Below, in pieces: positions 1 to 12,915 of a DNA stretch of 64,000 nt; positions within the stretch are counted from its first letter, which is position 1, and every line of letters starts with the position of its first letter. The DNA is from Lonicera japonica (Eukaryota > Streptophyta > Magnoliopsida > Dipsacales > Caprifoliaceae): contig CM038464.1 of the NCBI GenBank assembly GCA_021464415.1, positions 50,078,783 through 50,142,782 on the forward strand, written 5' to 3'. The translations under genes and the position numbers were made by a program. A model generated the notes under the pieces. It ran no database searches and was not told where the DNA came from. It worked only from the letters and a program-made list of their open reading frames with translations.

Positions 1-368
1 GCTTGGCCATTTGTTTAGTAATAGCACGTGAGAAATTGAGGAAGTTGTGAAATATAAGGATTTAGATATGCCCAGTGGAAGTAGTTATGTTACATTGGAT
101 CAATCATCCATAATTGCTTTTATTGTTGTAAACTCGTAATGTTGACAAATTTTTCACGTTGTGATTTATCCTTTCTAGCCAAATCTTGTGCATATATTAA
201 TCCTCTACATTATATTTTATATTAGTTTACTGTCATTGCCAATTTTCTTTGGAGAAAAGAAGCTGAACAACTGATGGATTGAAAATTGGGGGTTATTGTT
301 GTTTTGTAGTGATTGAAGTTCAATAATGATGGAGAAGGACCGATCCTACACAGAAGCTACACACGCGT
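1..368 (+). other. 5' flank of the SAC gene
   Basis: No protein-coding sequence is recognised here. A pyrimidine-rich stretch ending in TTTTGTAG at 309 could be the acceptor of a leader intron. Two overlapping ATGs at 326 and 329 lie in a frame one base off from the gene downstream. The true transcription start may lie outside the window. Confidence 0.4.
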
Positions 369-3300
369 ATGCGGCTCTGGGAATTCCCTGATCAATATGT
401 TGTTGAGCCTACCGATGGATCTTCTGGGTCCTGTTTGGCAATCAGCCGGCTTGATGGGTCAATGAAGCTTGTTGGTATAATGCTTTTATAAATCCAACCT
501 TTTTGGCATTATTGTCTATTTTGGTTTTCATTTTTACACATTTTATTTATTTATTAAGACGGTATATTTTCTGTTTTCTAGATGACATTCCACATTGCAG
601 CTCCCTTCGTGTCCCAAAACTTCGAACCGTCTATGGCATAATTGGGCTGCTAAAGCTTTTGGCAGGTGAGATAATCTTATAAGCACCAAAAATGTGATGT
701 CGCATTATAGATCGATAAACTGAAAGAGTTGAACTTTTGGTTCCAAAATTGCAATCAAAGATTGATGACCTGAAAGAGTTGACATTTTCGTTCCAAAAAT
801 ATAATACTCTGTTGAGACTTTTAATCCCACATCGGGAAGACAGATCCTCCCAAAGCAATATATAAGAATAAGGGGTTACTCCACTCATTGCCAATTGGTT
901 TTGGGTTTGATGCTTTGAACTCTAATATGGTATCAAAGGAAAGGCTATTCACCACAAATAGTGGATCACACTTCGAGCTTATATGTGTAGTGCAGTTATG
1001 TGGTATATTGCAAAATTTAAACGTAGTGTGGTGATGTTGTACAGGCATCTTACAGAGTATTATTACCAATTATACTATACACTACATATTTACAATTATA
1101 TATATGTTATATATATATGTGTGTGTAAATTTAGAGTACTGTATAATACATGTGAGTATGATATACATTGTTATTTAGAGTACTGTATAATACATGTGAG
1201 TATGATATACATTGTTGGCCCACTACTTAACAGCTTAAGCTTTTGGGTTGAAGAGTATGATATACATTGTTGGCCCACTACTTAACAGCTTAAGCTTTTG
1301 GGTGAGATGGTTACTAATATGGTATCAGAGCTCAGGTTCATCCTCCCACTTGCATTTGTGGGTGAGATGGTTACTAACATGGTATCTGTGAGAGATGTGA
1401 GAATAAAAATGATATATCTTATTGAAGAGAGAACCACTCTTTATATACAAGTGAAAACCTAGAAAATAGGGTTTCTTCCCTATAATATAAAATACCTATC
1501 TAGCCCTTAAGTGTTATGTCAACAGATACTATATGATTTTGTGTCGTTTTTGGATTCTCCATAAGATCCCGTATCATTGAATATATAAACAGCTCTATCA
1601 GAGAGAGGTTTATGAAACCTGTTCCCTTCAATGTCTCAAGTACTTCTGTAATGATTTCTCTAAGAAATGATGCCAATGACTTACGGCATCCGATTTACAA
1701 TGGTTAATGGTTAAAGGTTAAGCAATTTTGGGCATGACTCAATTTACAATTCTTGCAGTATGACTTCAACCTATATGATTTGTGCATATGCAATTAAATG
1801 TGATTATTCTAATCTCTCCTCGGCTCATACATTAAAAGATAATAGAGAAAAACCTATACTGTATAAAAACTAACAATAACTTATACAGCTGGAAAAATGC
1901 GTTTTCCATGCTTGGTTGAAATGTACAGTTAGTCGAGTCATCCTATATAATTCTACATTTTTGTTAACTTTAGGTTTTGCACTCATCTGTTATAGTTCTG
2001 TACCTTTAAAACTAAACTTGCAATCTGTCAGTAAGTTTAACCTTTGCTTTTACTATGCTTTTAGGTACATATGTATTAGTTATAACAGAACGTGAATCCG
2101 TTGGATCTTACCTGGGGCATCCTATCTTTAAAGTGTCATCCATGAAGATTTTTCCCTGCGATCATTCTGTCAAGAATTCCTCGGCAGAACAGGTGAGATT
2201 TGATTTCCCTTCAACACTACTTTTTTGTTCAAAAATGCTAGACACACTAAAAATATGCACAAAAAGCTGTAAACGTGATGAGGTGCCACCTCATGACTAG
2301 ATGAAGAGTGGGTCCCACATGTCTGTCATGGGGTCCATTTACACTCTTCCTCCAATCATAATGTGACAACTAATTTTGTTTACACTTTTTGCGCTCAAGT
2401 TGAATGATTCTAGCATTACTCTTGTTTGTTACTCAAAGCAATTGCAGTTTTGAATACTTAAAATGTTTTACCATTTTGACAGAAAAAGTTGGAAAATGAG
2501 TTTTCTGAGCTGCTAAAAGTTGCAGAGAAGTCACCTGGTCTGTATTTCTCATACGACGTCAATTTAACTCTAAGGTGAGTTTTTTCCTCTATATTTCTAG
2601 TGTTTCTCCATTCTCTAATATAATATGGGTGGTAGTGGATCTATCTGAGGTTTTTTTGTTTCATCTCACTTTTTTAAGATTTTGCCACATTGCCTATTAA
2701 GTTTACGACATGATGCAATAAACTTGCAAAAGAGTTATTTATTATATTATTTATTGAAAGTTCTATAAGTTAATCTATTATGTTTCTTTTGAAAAATATA
2801 TCAAAAAAACATAAAGCCTTGAGAGAGCATCAAAATACTTTTATCCAAGTAAGCACGTTTTTGTTATATCAAATATTTGATATCAATATATCGTATATTC
2901 ATATTGTATGATTTTTCAATCATGACAGTATCATTTATAGCGAATACCTTATGACATTTGCTTTACAGTGCACAACGACTGCATGATTTGGGTGATGAAT
3001 CCAAGCTTCTTCCACTTTGGAGACAGGCAAGTTTTTCTCATTGTTTGACATACGGAGTTGCTATTGCCAAAGCTTAAGTGGCTTATGCCAAAGTATGTGG
3101 TGCTTTTAACAAGTTGTACGTTTTGCTTTCGTAGTTGTGCACTTTTTTAGCAACCTAACTACCCATTACACATTATCTCTGTTCTTTTTTTTCTGCTTCA
3201 GAGTTCTCTTGGTTGAAGCTACGTACATTTGAAACTGATAGCTTCATAAACTGCTAGAACTTGTGTCACACTCGATGCAAGTGCAATATTATACTTAATG

Positions 3301-6300
3301 ATTCCTCTCATTATGTAATTTTTTTAAACATAATATGCATATGCCCCGGCGGTGGGGCCTTACAGAGGAGTTAGACATGAAATAGAGTATTCATCTCCGT
3401 CTCTCTGAACTAACTTGCTTCTGCCATTCTACGAGTCTCTTCCTTTTTGCATATGCAATCGCCACCCAAACGATTGATATCAAAGGAAAGGACCGAACAA
3501 ATAAGTGGATTGAGGAATGAAAGCTATCTTAATTTCTTTATGGATTCCTAATTTTATCGGCACCCCATATTTTATTTTCTTTGTGTTTACATAGCGAAAC
3601 TGTGAGGACTGACTATTGGTCAACTGGCAATAAGATGTGTTCTTTACATTTGACTATTTGAGGTCAAGGGTTCAAAACCTAATTTAAGTAATATTTTCAT
3701 TTCTAACGCATGAAAGGTAACTTTGTAATTTCACTTGTATGCCAAAAGTCCTCCTCTCAATTAAATTATAGTAATAGAAAGATATATTCATGAGATGCAC
3801 TTCTTTCTTTTGATTTATTTATGTCATGATTGAGTGAAACGTTTTTGCCACAGGCAGACCCTCGGTTTCTTTGGAACAACTATATGTTGGAAATGCTCAT
3901 AGATAATAAGGTAGATTTTTTCCAAAATTCGATTTTGATACATGGTCAATTGTTTTGGAACTTTATCTTTGCATTTATGGTCACTGACTATGCCATCATG
4001 TTTGTGCAGCTTGATCCATACTTGCTTCCTGTTATGCAAGGGAGTATCCTTAATATATATATATATAGTTTGGGCTATAGTTGACTATTTTCTTTTTATT
4101 CATGTCTTACATCTAGCAAGCTGGTTTAGTTATGCCTTAACTGATAATCAGGTTTCAATCACTTTCAAGCAGCCATTGGAAAAGATATAGTTGATGTAAC
4201 ACTCATCGCACGGAGATGCACGCGGAGAAACCCTAAAATAATTAACCAAAATGCTGGTATTCAAAAACTTAACTGAACACATTCAAGAGCCAGCACCGCG
4301 ATGATCTGACTATATGGAAACTTGGAGACAAAATTTAGAAGCGCATGGCTTTCGTTTAAGCAGAAGTAAGACAGAATACAGATGCAGTTCAATAAAAGGC
4401 GGAGCACTACTAACTTAGAGTAAAATTGGGGTAATTCATACCACAAGTCACGGTTTAAGTATCTTGGACATTATACAAGAAGATGGGGAGATAGAGGGAG
4501 ATGTAAATCACCGGATTCAACAGGATGGTTGAAATGGAGGAAAGCTTCGGGTGTGTTATGTGATAAAAATACCACCAAGTTAAAAGGAAAATTCTATCGT
4601 ACCGCGGTTAGACCAGCAATGTTGTATGGGACTGAGTGTTGGGCGGTCAAAAGCCAACACGGAATAAACTAAGTGTAGCTGAGATGAGAATGTTGAGATG
4701 GATGAGTGGCAAGACTAGGAAAGATAAGATCAGGAATGTTACCATCAGAGAGGGAGTTGGGGTGGCACCTATACAGAAAAATGGTTGAATCTCGACTTAA
4801 TGGTTTGGGCATGTATGGAGGAGACCTCAATGCCATGGTTAGAGAGTTGATCATATGGAGGGAAGCCAGTTTTAGAGGCAGAGGAAGACCTAGAAAAACT
4901 AGGTGAAACTATTAAGAAGGATTTAGAGGCGAATGGTTTCACTAGAGATATGATTCACGACAGACCACTATGGCGTCGTTTGATCCATGTAGCCGACCCC
5001 ACCTAGTGGGATAAAGGCTTGTTGTTGTTGTTGTTGTTGTGGAAAAATAATCCCGAATGCATTAGTATGGAGATGATTTTTGATGTATAAAAAAACTTGT
5101 TTAATGGCTTCTCGATAATCCTCTAAAACCCTAAACTACAATTTGTCTGAAGCCATTGATGGGATTGGGGAAAGACATGAAAGCCAATGCAATATATCCA
5201 CATACACCTTCCCAATAGTTAATCTTAGTTTGACAAACCTTACAAAGAGACTCTTATTATTGTCATTAGGAGAAATCAATGATTACGAAGATGATGAAGA
5301 CTTGGACCAAGACCTTCAAGCTAAGGATGTTTGTATCACTATCTTCCTAGAGCATATATGTAAAATTAAATCCCATGGAAGAAAACTCTAATTTATCGAA
5401 GTTCCACGACGTGACCTTTGGTTATCATTTCCTCTCTAATGCCCCCATTTTATATGGCATTTCCTTTTGATATAGAATGCGATTTTATCTCCTAAAGTTT
5501 TTAAACTATGATGAGTGTGGTTGAGGCTTAGAATCTTTATGCTTCATCATTTGATTCACGTTATCTAAATTCTTCTGTCCATGGATTCAAGTTTTTTCTT
5601 GGACAGTCTGGCTTTAGGCTCTCGCGGTCCTTTTGTACCGATCCACCTTGTGCATCTTACTTTCCAATATGGCTTGTGATGTTCAAATATCTCATGTAGA
5701 AAGGAATGCGCTCATTTACAAAGCACCATAGTCCATTTTATTATTTTTGGTCTAATAGTTTTTTGGCGGACTATCTCATTTCTGACTTGGTGCATAGCAC
5801 AAATTTCTTTTTACTTGGTTCTCGTAAACCTGTTATGGCTATGCTCATCATGTGATCATGTATCTTTTGTATTGGTCACTTATGCCTGGGGGTGGGCTCT
5901 GGTGATCCCCTTCTACTTTTGCACTTGTTTATGTATAATTAACACTCTAGTACTCCTTGCCTAAAGTTTCTTTAAAAGAAAAAATTGTCTGTAACGGTAT
6001 TAAATAAATGCTGTGTAATTGGACTTTTTGGTATTGATAATTGAATTTATGGACCAAACTATTGTTATGATACCATGCTAGGAAAGTTACTCTATGTAGG
6101 AAGATATTATCTTCATAAAGACAACCAATTAGCTACTTAGTAATAAAGAAATACAAAGTAATTCTGATCACAAAAATAAAACAAATCACATACACACAAA
6201 AAAATACTAAGTAATTTATAGACTGAACTAGTATCTTTCATGTTGAGAGGCTTATGGCTTGAGGTGGAATTTTTGTAGATTTGATGAATTGATCAATTCT

Positions 6301-9300
6301 TTTAGTAATGAAGTTAAGTGCTCGTTTGGTTTCGAGTTTTGGTTCGTGCCAGGAACCCAAAGTGGTAAATTTCACATGGAAAGTTTGAGCTTTATCAATC
6401 TATGATTCAACCTCTTGTCATAAAATATAAGGGACTTCTAGTGTGAATTCACCATTTTATGATTCCACGAACAAACGAAAACTCGAACCAAACGAGCATT
6501 AACAAAGATTATAGGTTCTTGCTTGCTATTATTGTAGTTGAAGTTGACTGTGATGTTCCATTTCTTGGAAGGCACGCGAATGTGGAGAAGAGGGGCTGAT
6601 TCTGATGGTTACGTTGCAAATTTTGTGGAAAGTGAACAAATCGTGCAAGTGAAGGGCTTTACAGCATCATTGGTGCAGGTAACTCTATAGATTAGAAGGC
6701 GCTTTATCAATTTATTAATTTTCAGGGGTAGCACAATAGATTAGAAGGTTATTCAAAATTTTCTTTGCATATAATGTCGTTGTTAATTGATTTTCAAGTT
6801 TATGTTTCATCAGTTGTAAGTAATATCCTTAATCACCTGCGCTGTGTAACCTCTTATGTCTTACAGTATATTCTTATAGCTCTTACTGTTGAACTGCAAA
6901 CTTAGAAGTTGACATAAAAATTGAAGCCTAAGCTGTGAAATACATAACTAATACATTAGAAGCTCTTACATGGAGCACAACTGCAACATGAATATCGCCC
7001 TTGTCACCATCCATTGTTGATAGAACATATTTTGCAGCAAACTGTTTCCCACAAATTGTCTCTTTTTCAATTTGCAAAATTTAACGCTAATAGCCTTGTT
7101 CATAATTTTTTGAGCACAAACTCTAGTGATTGTTGGAGGACTTGGAGCATGATTTATACTATTGGTCCACTACCTAATAGATTGAGGGCCCGTTTGGCTG
7201 TCCATCAAATTGTGAATTTCAGAGTTTATTTAGGCAATTTATGATTTACATTTACTTGTGCTTGGTTGTGAAAATTGAACAATCATAAATATGATCATTT
7301 CAAGTTGATGCAAGAAAACTCAAATTAAGTCAGTTCAAGAAAAACTTGCCATTGCCTAATTCTAGAACTAGGGAACTCATCCCAACTCTATATTTCGAAG
7401 AGATCTAGCGTCTAGATTTGATGCTGATGCCTCTAGACAAAATTTTGATTAACATAGAGGAATTTAAAACAAGTTCTGATTCTAACCATCGGAATTTCTC
7501 ATTCAAATCTTCCAAATACTTTTTGAATTAGAATTGAATTATTTATAAATGCACAAATTTACAATTCACTGATTGAAAGTGAACTAATTTTTAAATTAGG
7601 AAATTTACGCAACCAAACGGGCCCAAAGTTTATTCCTACATTTCATTTATGCAGATTCGAGGATCCATTCCATTTCTCTGGGAACAAATTGTTGATTTGA
7701 CATATAAGCCAAAGTACGAAATTGTGCGAGTTGAGGAAGCGGTTAGTCTCGGTGTATTTGCCCTTTGGAAAGTGTCATTTTTTGTTTTTCTTTCTTTCCC
7801 TTTTTCTTAATTGACTTCTACTTTTACACCATACTTTATGCAGGCTCGAGTTGCTGAGAGACATTTTCTTGATCTAAGGAAAAAGTATGGAAATGTTGTA
7901 GCTATTGATCTTATCAACAAGGTACACAATTTTTCATCATGACCCATACTTGTGTAACCACTAACCACCCATTCTTATGGAAGAAACAATCATACATCCC
8001 AAAGTAAGGGTACGTTTAAAAAGTTGGAAAATGATTGAAAACACAACTAATTGTTATGGAAAGATAAAAAAAGAGACAAGTGTTTTGTGAAATGTTCTGT
8101 TACGTTTTGGGTTTTTAGTGGACTAAAATTCTTTGGGTTGTTGCCAAGAAATTTTTTCCATGGAAAATATCAAGAACATCTTTTACCAAATCACTCAACT
8201 TTTTTCCAACTTCTCATAAAAACTAGTAGTGTTTTCAATCATTTTCCAACTTTTTATCAAATGGACTCTAAGAGTCACCGTTGGTCTTTCATGCCTACTA
8301 AGAATATACTAATTTCAACATAGTAATGGTTAAGAACTGTACTGTTTCAGTTACATGAAAGTTAGTACGTTGATTTTAGATAAAAGACTGTTATTAATCT
8401 GAGATATCCCAAAAAGTAAAGTCATGCTTTGTTTGGAATGGATGGAATAAATCAATTGTAATTATGAAAATTAATTTGCAGTATCATCTGAGTTACTCAT
8501 TTTAGTTTACCTTTTTATGTTTTGTCAGCATGGTGGTGAGGGACGCTTAAACGAAAAGTTTGCGGATGCAATGCAGCACATTTCTAGTGATGAAGTGAGG
8601 TATATCTACTCTCATGTTACAATCTATCGGTTAAAACCATCCACACATATATATTGTATATTATCTTTGTTTTATGCTAATTTCTGCTATTTTTTGTAGA
8701 TATGTGCACTTCGATTTTCATGGGATTTGTGGTCATGTTCATTTTGAGCGACTCTCTATCCTTTATGAGCAAATTGAGGATTTTATCATAAAAAATAGGT
8801 AGATTTATTTTTTCTTCCTACTAAAATTTAAACAAATGTATCAAGAATAATATTCCCCATTATCGCACATTATATTTTGTTTTGTTTCACAGCAAGTACA
8901 TTTTCATATGGACAGCAAGAGCTTTATCTAGTTTTCGCTATCTGATATTGATATAAGATGTTTACAAACTTTATGGTTTATATTAGGTTATGAGAATGAA
9001 AAACTTATGAAAGAGTGTGTCGAGTGAAATCGAAAGGAATCAAGAAGTTGTAAAAAATTGTTTTCTATCTGAAATTTTGTTCAGGGGTGAGTAGAATCAC
9101 ATCATCACACAATTCAATGGAATACATTGAATCTAAGTCAAATTGAAAGAGTGAAAGTTGAATGAAATTTATGATTCTTTTTTGTCTATTTTCAATTACT
9201 TTCTGACCATTTGGTAAGCCAAGTTCTGTCTTCACTTATGTAGTATGGTGTTTTGACTCTTACATCCTATACTTTTTCGCCTTTACTTGATCTGGTAGGT

Positions 9301-12074
9301 ACCTTTTGTTAAACGAAAAAGGGGAGAAGGTAGAGAGCCAAACTGGAGTTGTGAGGACCAATTGTATTGATTGCTTAGACCGTACAAATGTCACGCAGGT
9401 ATGTTAACTTCAATCTCGGTGATATTCTTTATCAATGTTTTGTAAAATTATGATTTCATTCGGAGTGCTTTCTTCACACAAGGAGGCGTATAATGGAGTT
9501 TAAGAAAAATACGATGCTAATGCTTTCAGATAAATATCTGACATTACTGAATTAAATATGAGAGAGTTTAAGAAAATATGATTATCCAAATTAGAACTTC
9601 ACTCTATTCGGTTTTTTTTTTCCCTTTTTTATTCCTTCTAATAACACTGAATTGTTGGTGCAGAGCATGATCGGTCGAAGACTTTTGGAAATTCAACTTC
9701 GGAGGCTTGGGCTTTTTGATGCTGATGAAACTATTAACTCGCACCCAAACTTTGATGACAGCTTCAAAATTAGTAAGTATTTGAATCCATCTTATTAGTT
9801 TTTCTGTTGCAGATATTGCTTACATTATTGCATGCATTACTGGATGCATTTTAACTGTTTTCTTTTGTGGGGGCGAAGGCAAAAAAAAAGAAACCTATTC
9901 TGGTACTCCTCGACTGAAAGGAGATTTTGTTTGGTAACTTTTTTCAGTTTGTGACTTTTCATGTGTATGTATCTTTTATTCAGTTTGGGCTAATCATGGG
10001 GATGATATAAGCATCCAGTATTCTGGTACTCCTGCACTGAAAGGAGATTTTGTTAGGTAACTTCTTTTTTCCTATTTTACAACCAATGATGATGTTCTAA
10101 TGTAAAAGTCGGTCCAAAATGGGGAAAAAAATCTTGTACTTTGCTGTGTATGATACTCTTTATTTGGTTGGATTACTATTAGATATGGTCAGCGAACACT
10201 CCAAGGAATAGGTCAAGATGGCTTTAACGCCCTCATGCGCTATTATCTGAACAACTTTAGGGATGGAACAAAACAGGTTAGTATCATGCTTCATCTTTTG
10301 CTTCTAATTAGCTACTAAAATAATATATTTGCAACACACCCTATGTTCCATAACTACTTTCACTATGACATAATTTTCTTCCTGGTTCTTATTTGTTTTC
10401 CTTTAAATAAAAAATTACCAGTTTACTACTTCTCAAGTATCTACTAGGCAATAAAGTTGTGTTGAGCATTGCCATAACGAAAGGCTGATAAATGTTTGAC
10501 AAAAACTAAGTGAAATTAAAACCCACCGTGCAATCCTGGTTTAATTATTAAAAATGTGAAATTCATTTGAATCATGTTTCCTATACTCTTCTTTTATACA
10601 TGATTCAAGAATCTGTGTAGCTATTTGCCTATTTATTGAATCAAATCAGATGAATTGTTTTGTGAATTTTGTGATTCACCAAGGTTCGTATTTTACTTCA
10701 GATTGATTGCACGATTTGTATCATTTAAAGCTATGAATCGTAAACCGTAAGATCAACCTTGATTTATTTTATGCCATTAATTTCTTAACATTATGCACTC
10801 ACCAGTCACCACTAATGAATTAATCATACAAGAACAATTGTTTGATAACTAGCTGTATCTAGGTAAGTGCTACTCATATTTTCTATAAATATTCGTTTAT
10901 ATTACTGACATTTTTTATCAATCGGTACGTATGTTAGGATGCGATTGATCTACTGCAAGGACATTACATTGTTTCTGTCTCACGAGATATGAACCCTCCA
11001 TCTCAAAAAGGAGGAATTGAAGCTGTTGCGGTAAGTATAATCTGAAGAACTAATACTTCAATATTTGAACATCTTTCACGCTTGTGATAAAATTTGCAGT
11101 ATATTCAATTACATTTACACGAATTACTCACCATAAACTAAAGAATATTCAATTGCATGTTTGCGATAAGCTACATATGTATAGTTTGTCCCTTTGACAA
11201 TGATTGCAAACTCTTCATTTTTGCAGAACTTTCCGGTGGCTTTCTCAATCATTATGATCGGGTTCTTTTTTGCATTTTTGTCTTTAAGGCAAGGTGAGGA
11301 GGATGTTATTTACATTCTTAATCACAAAAATCCATTTCTAAATCTTCGCAAATGGTTAATTTTAGGAAAACCTTAAATGCTGCATTTGCAGCCGATGAGA
11401 CTCAAACCTGGGGCCTCTAGGTTCAGGTGGACTACTAGGTTGCCATTGCCATTTTTCAAGAATCTTTTTTGCTTGTTTGAAGTTTCATTTAATGTCTAAC
11501 AGAGCCTTTGATAGAGGGGCATTGAATTCCACGAAATTATTTTGACCGTAAATGTTTCCATAGGAAACAAAAACTTAGGAGGAGGTGATTTCTGAATTAC
11601 ATGGAAACGTCGAAAAGTAGGCTAAATCAAGTTTTTTACTGTGGAAATGGATTCATGGAAAACAATGTAATGGAACACTGCTAAAGATGGAAATATAAAC
11701 TTTTGAACGTTCAGAATCTTTTTAAACAAGATGTGGATGATAGCAATGTGTGATCTTGTTTTTCTTTTTCGTTTGTTTTCCTTTTTGTCTGCACATTTAA
11801 AGGAAGAAGTTCGCTTGTTAGTGAATTTTGAGAATTTATTTCGGTGTGAACACGTTGGAATATATGCCATTTTCCTAGAATAAAATGTGCTTGTTATTAG
11901 TTTTGACGATGTTGAATTGATGATTTAACCCCTGTAATTGCAGTTCGATACGATCTATGGCATTTACTATTTTCGATGATGTGGGCGGGCATGAGCTTGG
12001 GAATAGCGGCGGTTGTAAAGGCCAACGGCCGGATTTTCTGTAATCGGCCTCGTCTGCATAAACCTCGCCGTTGA
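369..12074 (+). CDS. SAC-domain phosphoinositide phosphatase, plant SAC6/7/8 group (20 exons)
   Basis: Removes phosphate from phosphoinositides such as PI4P; relatives (RHD4/SAC7 group) are membrane proteins of the ER and secretory system. Exons: 369-474, 582-665, 2065-2192, 2483-2574, 2969-3026, 3854-3910, 4010-4043, 4152-4256, 6572-6678, 7655-7741, 7844-7921, 8529-8599, 8700-8798, 9299-9398, 9664-9772, 9984-10056, 10183-10276, 10938-11030, 11227-11293, 11944-12074. They total 1773 nt (590 residues plus TGA), near the family's usual length of about 590-600. Visible motifs are [10 protein letters not shown] at the start, [17 protein letters not shown], and the catalytic [12 protein letters not shown] with Cys391 and Arg397. 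Two C-terminal membrane helices lie at about 527-545 and 552-572, followed by a basic tail. All introns are GT-AG except intron 5 (3027-3853), which starts with GC. The first in-frame ATG is 369, but homology-like residues continue upstream in frame (see findings). Exon 8 carries about eight extra residues before its donor. Confidence 0.93.
810..945 (+). mobile_element. LTR/TRIM-like fragment with primer-binding site, SAC intron 2
   Basis: The sequence begins TGTTGAGACTTTTAATCCC, continues with the CCACATCGG stretch common at plant LTR starts, and is followed at about 928 by TGGTATCAAAGG, which resembles the site complementary to initiator tRNA-Met. No matching second LTR was found, so it is a fragment or a diverged short (TRIM-type) element. 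Confidence 0.5.
1129..1400 (+). repeat. Short tandem duplications with repeated primer-binding-site-like motifs
   Basis: A 44-bp unit at 1129-1172 is repeated at 1173-1216. A unit of about 50 bp holding GGCCCACTACTTAACAGC at about 1198-1248 is repeated at about 1252-1302. Copies of ATGGTATC follow at about 1319 and 1379. This fits decayed LTR-retrotransposon ends within intron 2. A fragment of the same family (GGTCCACTACCTAATAG) is seen at 7164-7180. Confidence 0.6.
4311..5041 (+). mobile_element. 5'-truncated RTE-type LINE in SAC intron 8
   Basis: Translation in shifting frames gives the C-terminal part of a LINE reverse transcriptase: [19 protein letters not shown], then [35 protein letters not shown], and finally GRGRPRKT and [17 protein letters not shown]. 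It ends in about seven TTG repeats (5020-5040), the usual 3' tail of plant RTE elements. Several frameshifts make it non-functional. The 5' edge is uncertain. Confidence 0.85.
6319..6498. mobile_element. 180-bp inverted-repeat element (MITE), SAC intron 8
   Basis: The ends TGCTCGTTTGG and CCAAACGAGCA are inverted copies, and the similarity extends inward for about 30 bp. TTAA stands on both sides (6314-6317 and 6499-6502). No coding capacity. Confidence 0.7.
7186..7624. mobile_element. 439-bp inverted-repeat element, SAC intron 9
   Basis: The ends GGGCCCGTTTGG and CCAAACGGGCCC are perfect inverted copies. The interior is AT-rich and non-coding. No clear target duplication was seen. It sits directly after an LTR-like fragment. 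Confidence 0.65.
8012..8260. mobile_element. Inverted-repeat element, SAC intron 11
   Basis: The stretch of about 27 bp at 8018-8044 (AAAAAGTTGGAAAATGATTG and following) recurs in inverted form at 8229-8255. It resembles a small non-autonomous DNA transposon between exons 11 and 12. Confidence 0.6.
9896..9940 (+). repeat. Partial duplicate of SAC exon 16 inside intron 15
   Basis: About 45 bp repeat the 3' part of exon 16 together with its GT donor (compare 10020-10062), with a few substitutions: CCTCGACTG for CCTGCACTG and TTTGGTAAC for TTAGGTAAC. It lacks its own good acceptor and would not add a clean exon. Confidence 0.8.
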
Positions 12075-12323
12075 TTTTGGATTAAAGTTTTGCTTCGCCG
12101 GAGTGGAATACTCAGGCCAAAGTTCCTCAATTCTCTACTTAGCATATTCATTCATTCATTCATAATATTCTTTCATTCTATTCTCTGATTGTAACTCATA
12201 GTTTTGCCTTGTTAATTGTGTTAACATATTCACACTATGCCATCTTGAATTAATGGTGTTGTCAATGTTGGACTTTTTATAATATATTATGAGTCAAGGC
12301 TCTTCCAGAGACCTTATCAATTA
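12054..12323 (+). repeat. SAC 3' end duplication, copy A
   Basis: Runs from the last codons of the SAC gene through its 3' flank. Nearly identical to 13891-14162, differing by a 2-bp change at the stop codon, one extra ATTC unit and a few substitutions. Copy A is interrupted after TTATCAATTA by a Tourist-like end. Confidence 0.92.
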
Positions 12324-12914
12324 GGGTGCGTTTGGCGTGCCGGATAAAGAGGTATGATTGGATAGGATAAATGCCGGATAGGATAAGAGTCGGAATTAGT
12401 CGGATATGAATTATATGGGATATGATAGGAAAGGAATCAGTCGGATAAGGATTAAGTGGGATCGCATAGGACAAGAACTAGTCGGATAAAGACTATTTAT
12501 TTAATAAAGTCCTGGATTATAAGTCCGAACTCGCTTTTGTTTTAAAATTATATGTGTCCACAATTTTTTTATTTTTTTTTGTTAATGTGATTATCCTATT
12601 TATAAATAAGTTTCGTAAAACATTTACGAATGTGAGTACAATTTCAAATTATAATATAAATTTTACTTTTTTATAAAACTGTTTCTTATAAATACTTTAA
12701 TTTAATAAAAGAAAAATAAAAATTCTATATTATACTAGAAATGAATTTTATTAGTTGAATTACTGTGATGGTTTGTGATTATCTAAAAGGCGTAATGAAA
12801 AAGATTAAAATAAAAATAAATAAATTAAATATTTATTTTTTATATTTGTTTTTCCGGTAACCATGGGATAAAATAATACCACTTATAGGGTGGTATAGTT
12901 TTATCCTTAATTCC
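12324..12914. mobile_element. Tourist-like MITE fragment, truncated
   Basis: It starts GGGTGCGTTTGGCG directly after TTA, the target preference of Tourist/Harbinger elements. Near its left end it has three spaced copies of AGTCGGATA. The expected matching right end (CCAAACGCACCC) is absent; the sequence gives way to the Mutator-like end at about 12916. The interior is AT-rich and non-coding. Confidence 0.5.
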
Positions 12915-12915
12915 G

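Noticed and set aside
12081..12173. Extra SAC exon in the 3' flank
   Set aside because: The frame ends at TGA (12072-12074) after the expected basic tail, and the following sequence is non-coding.
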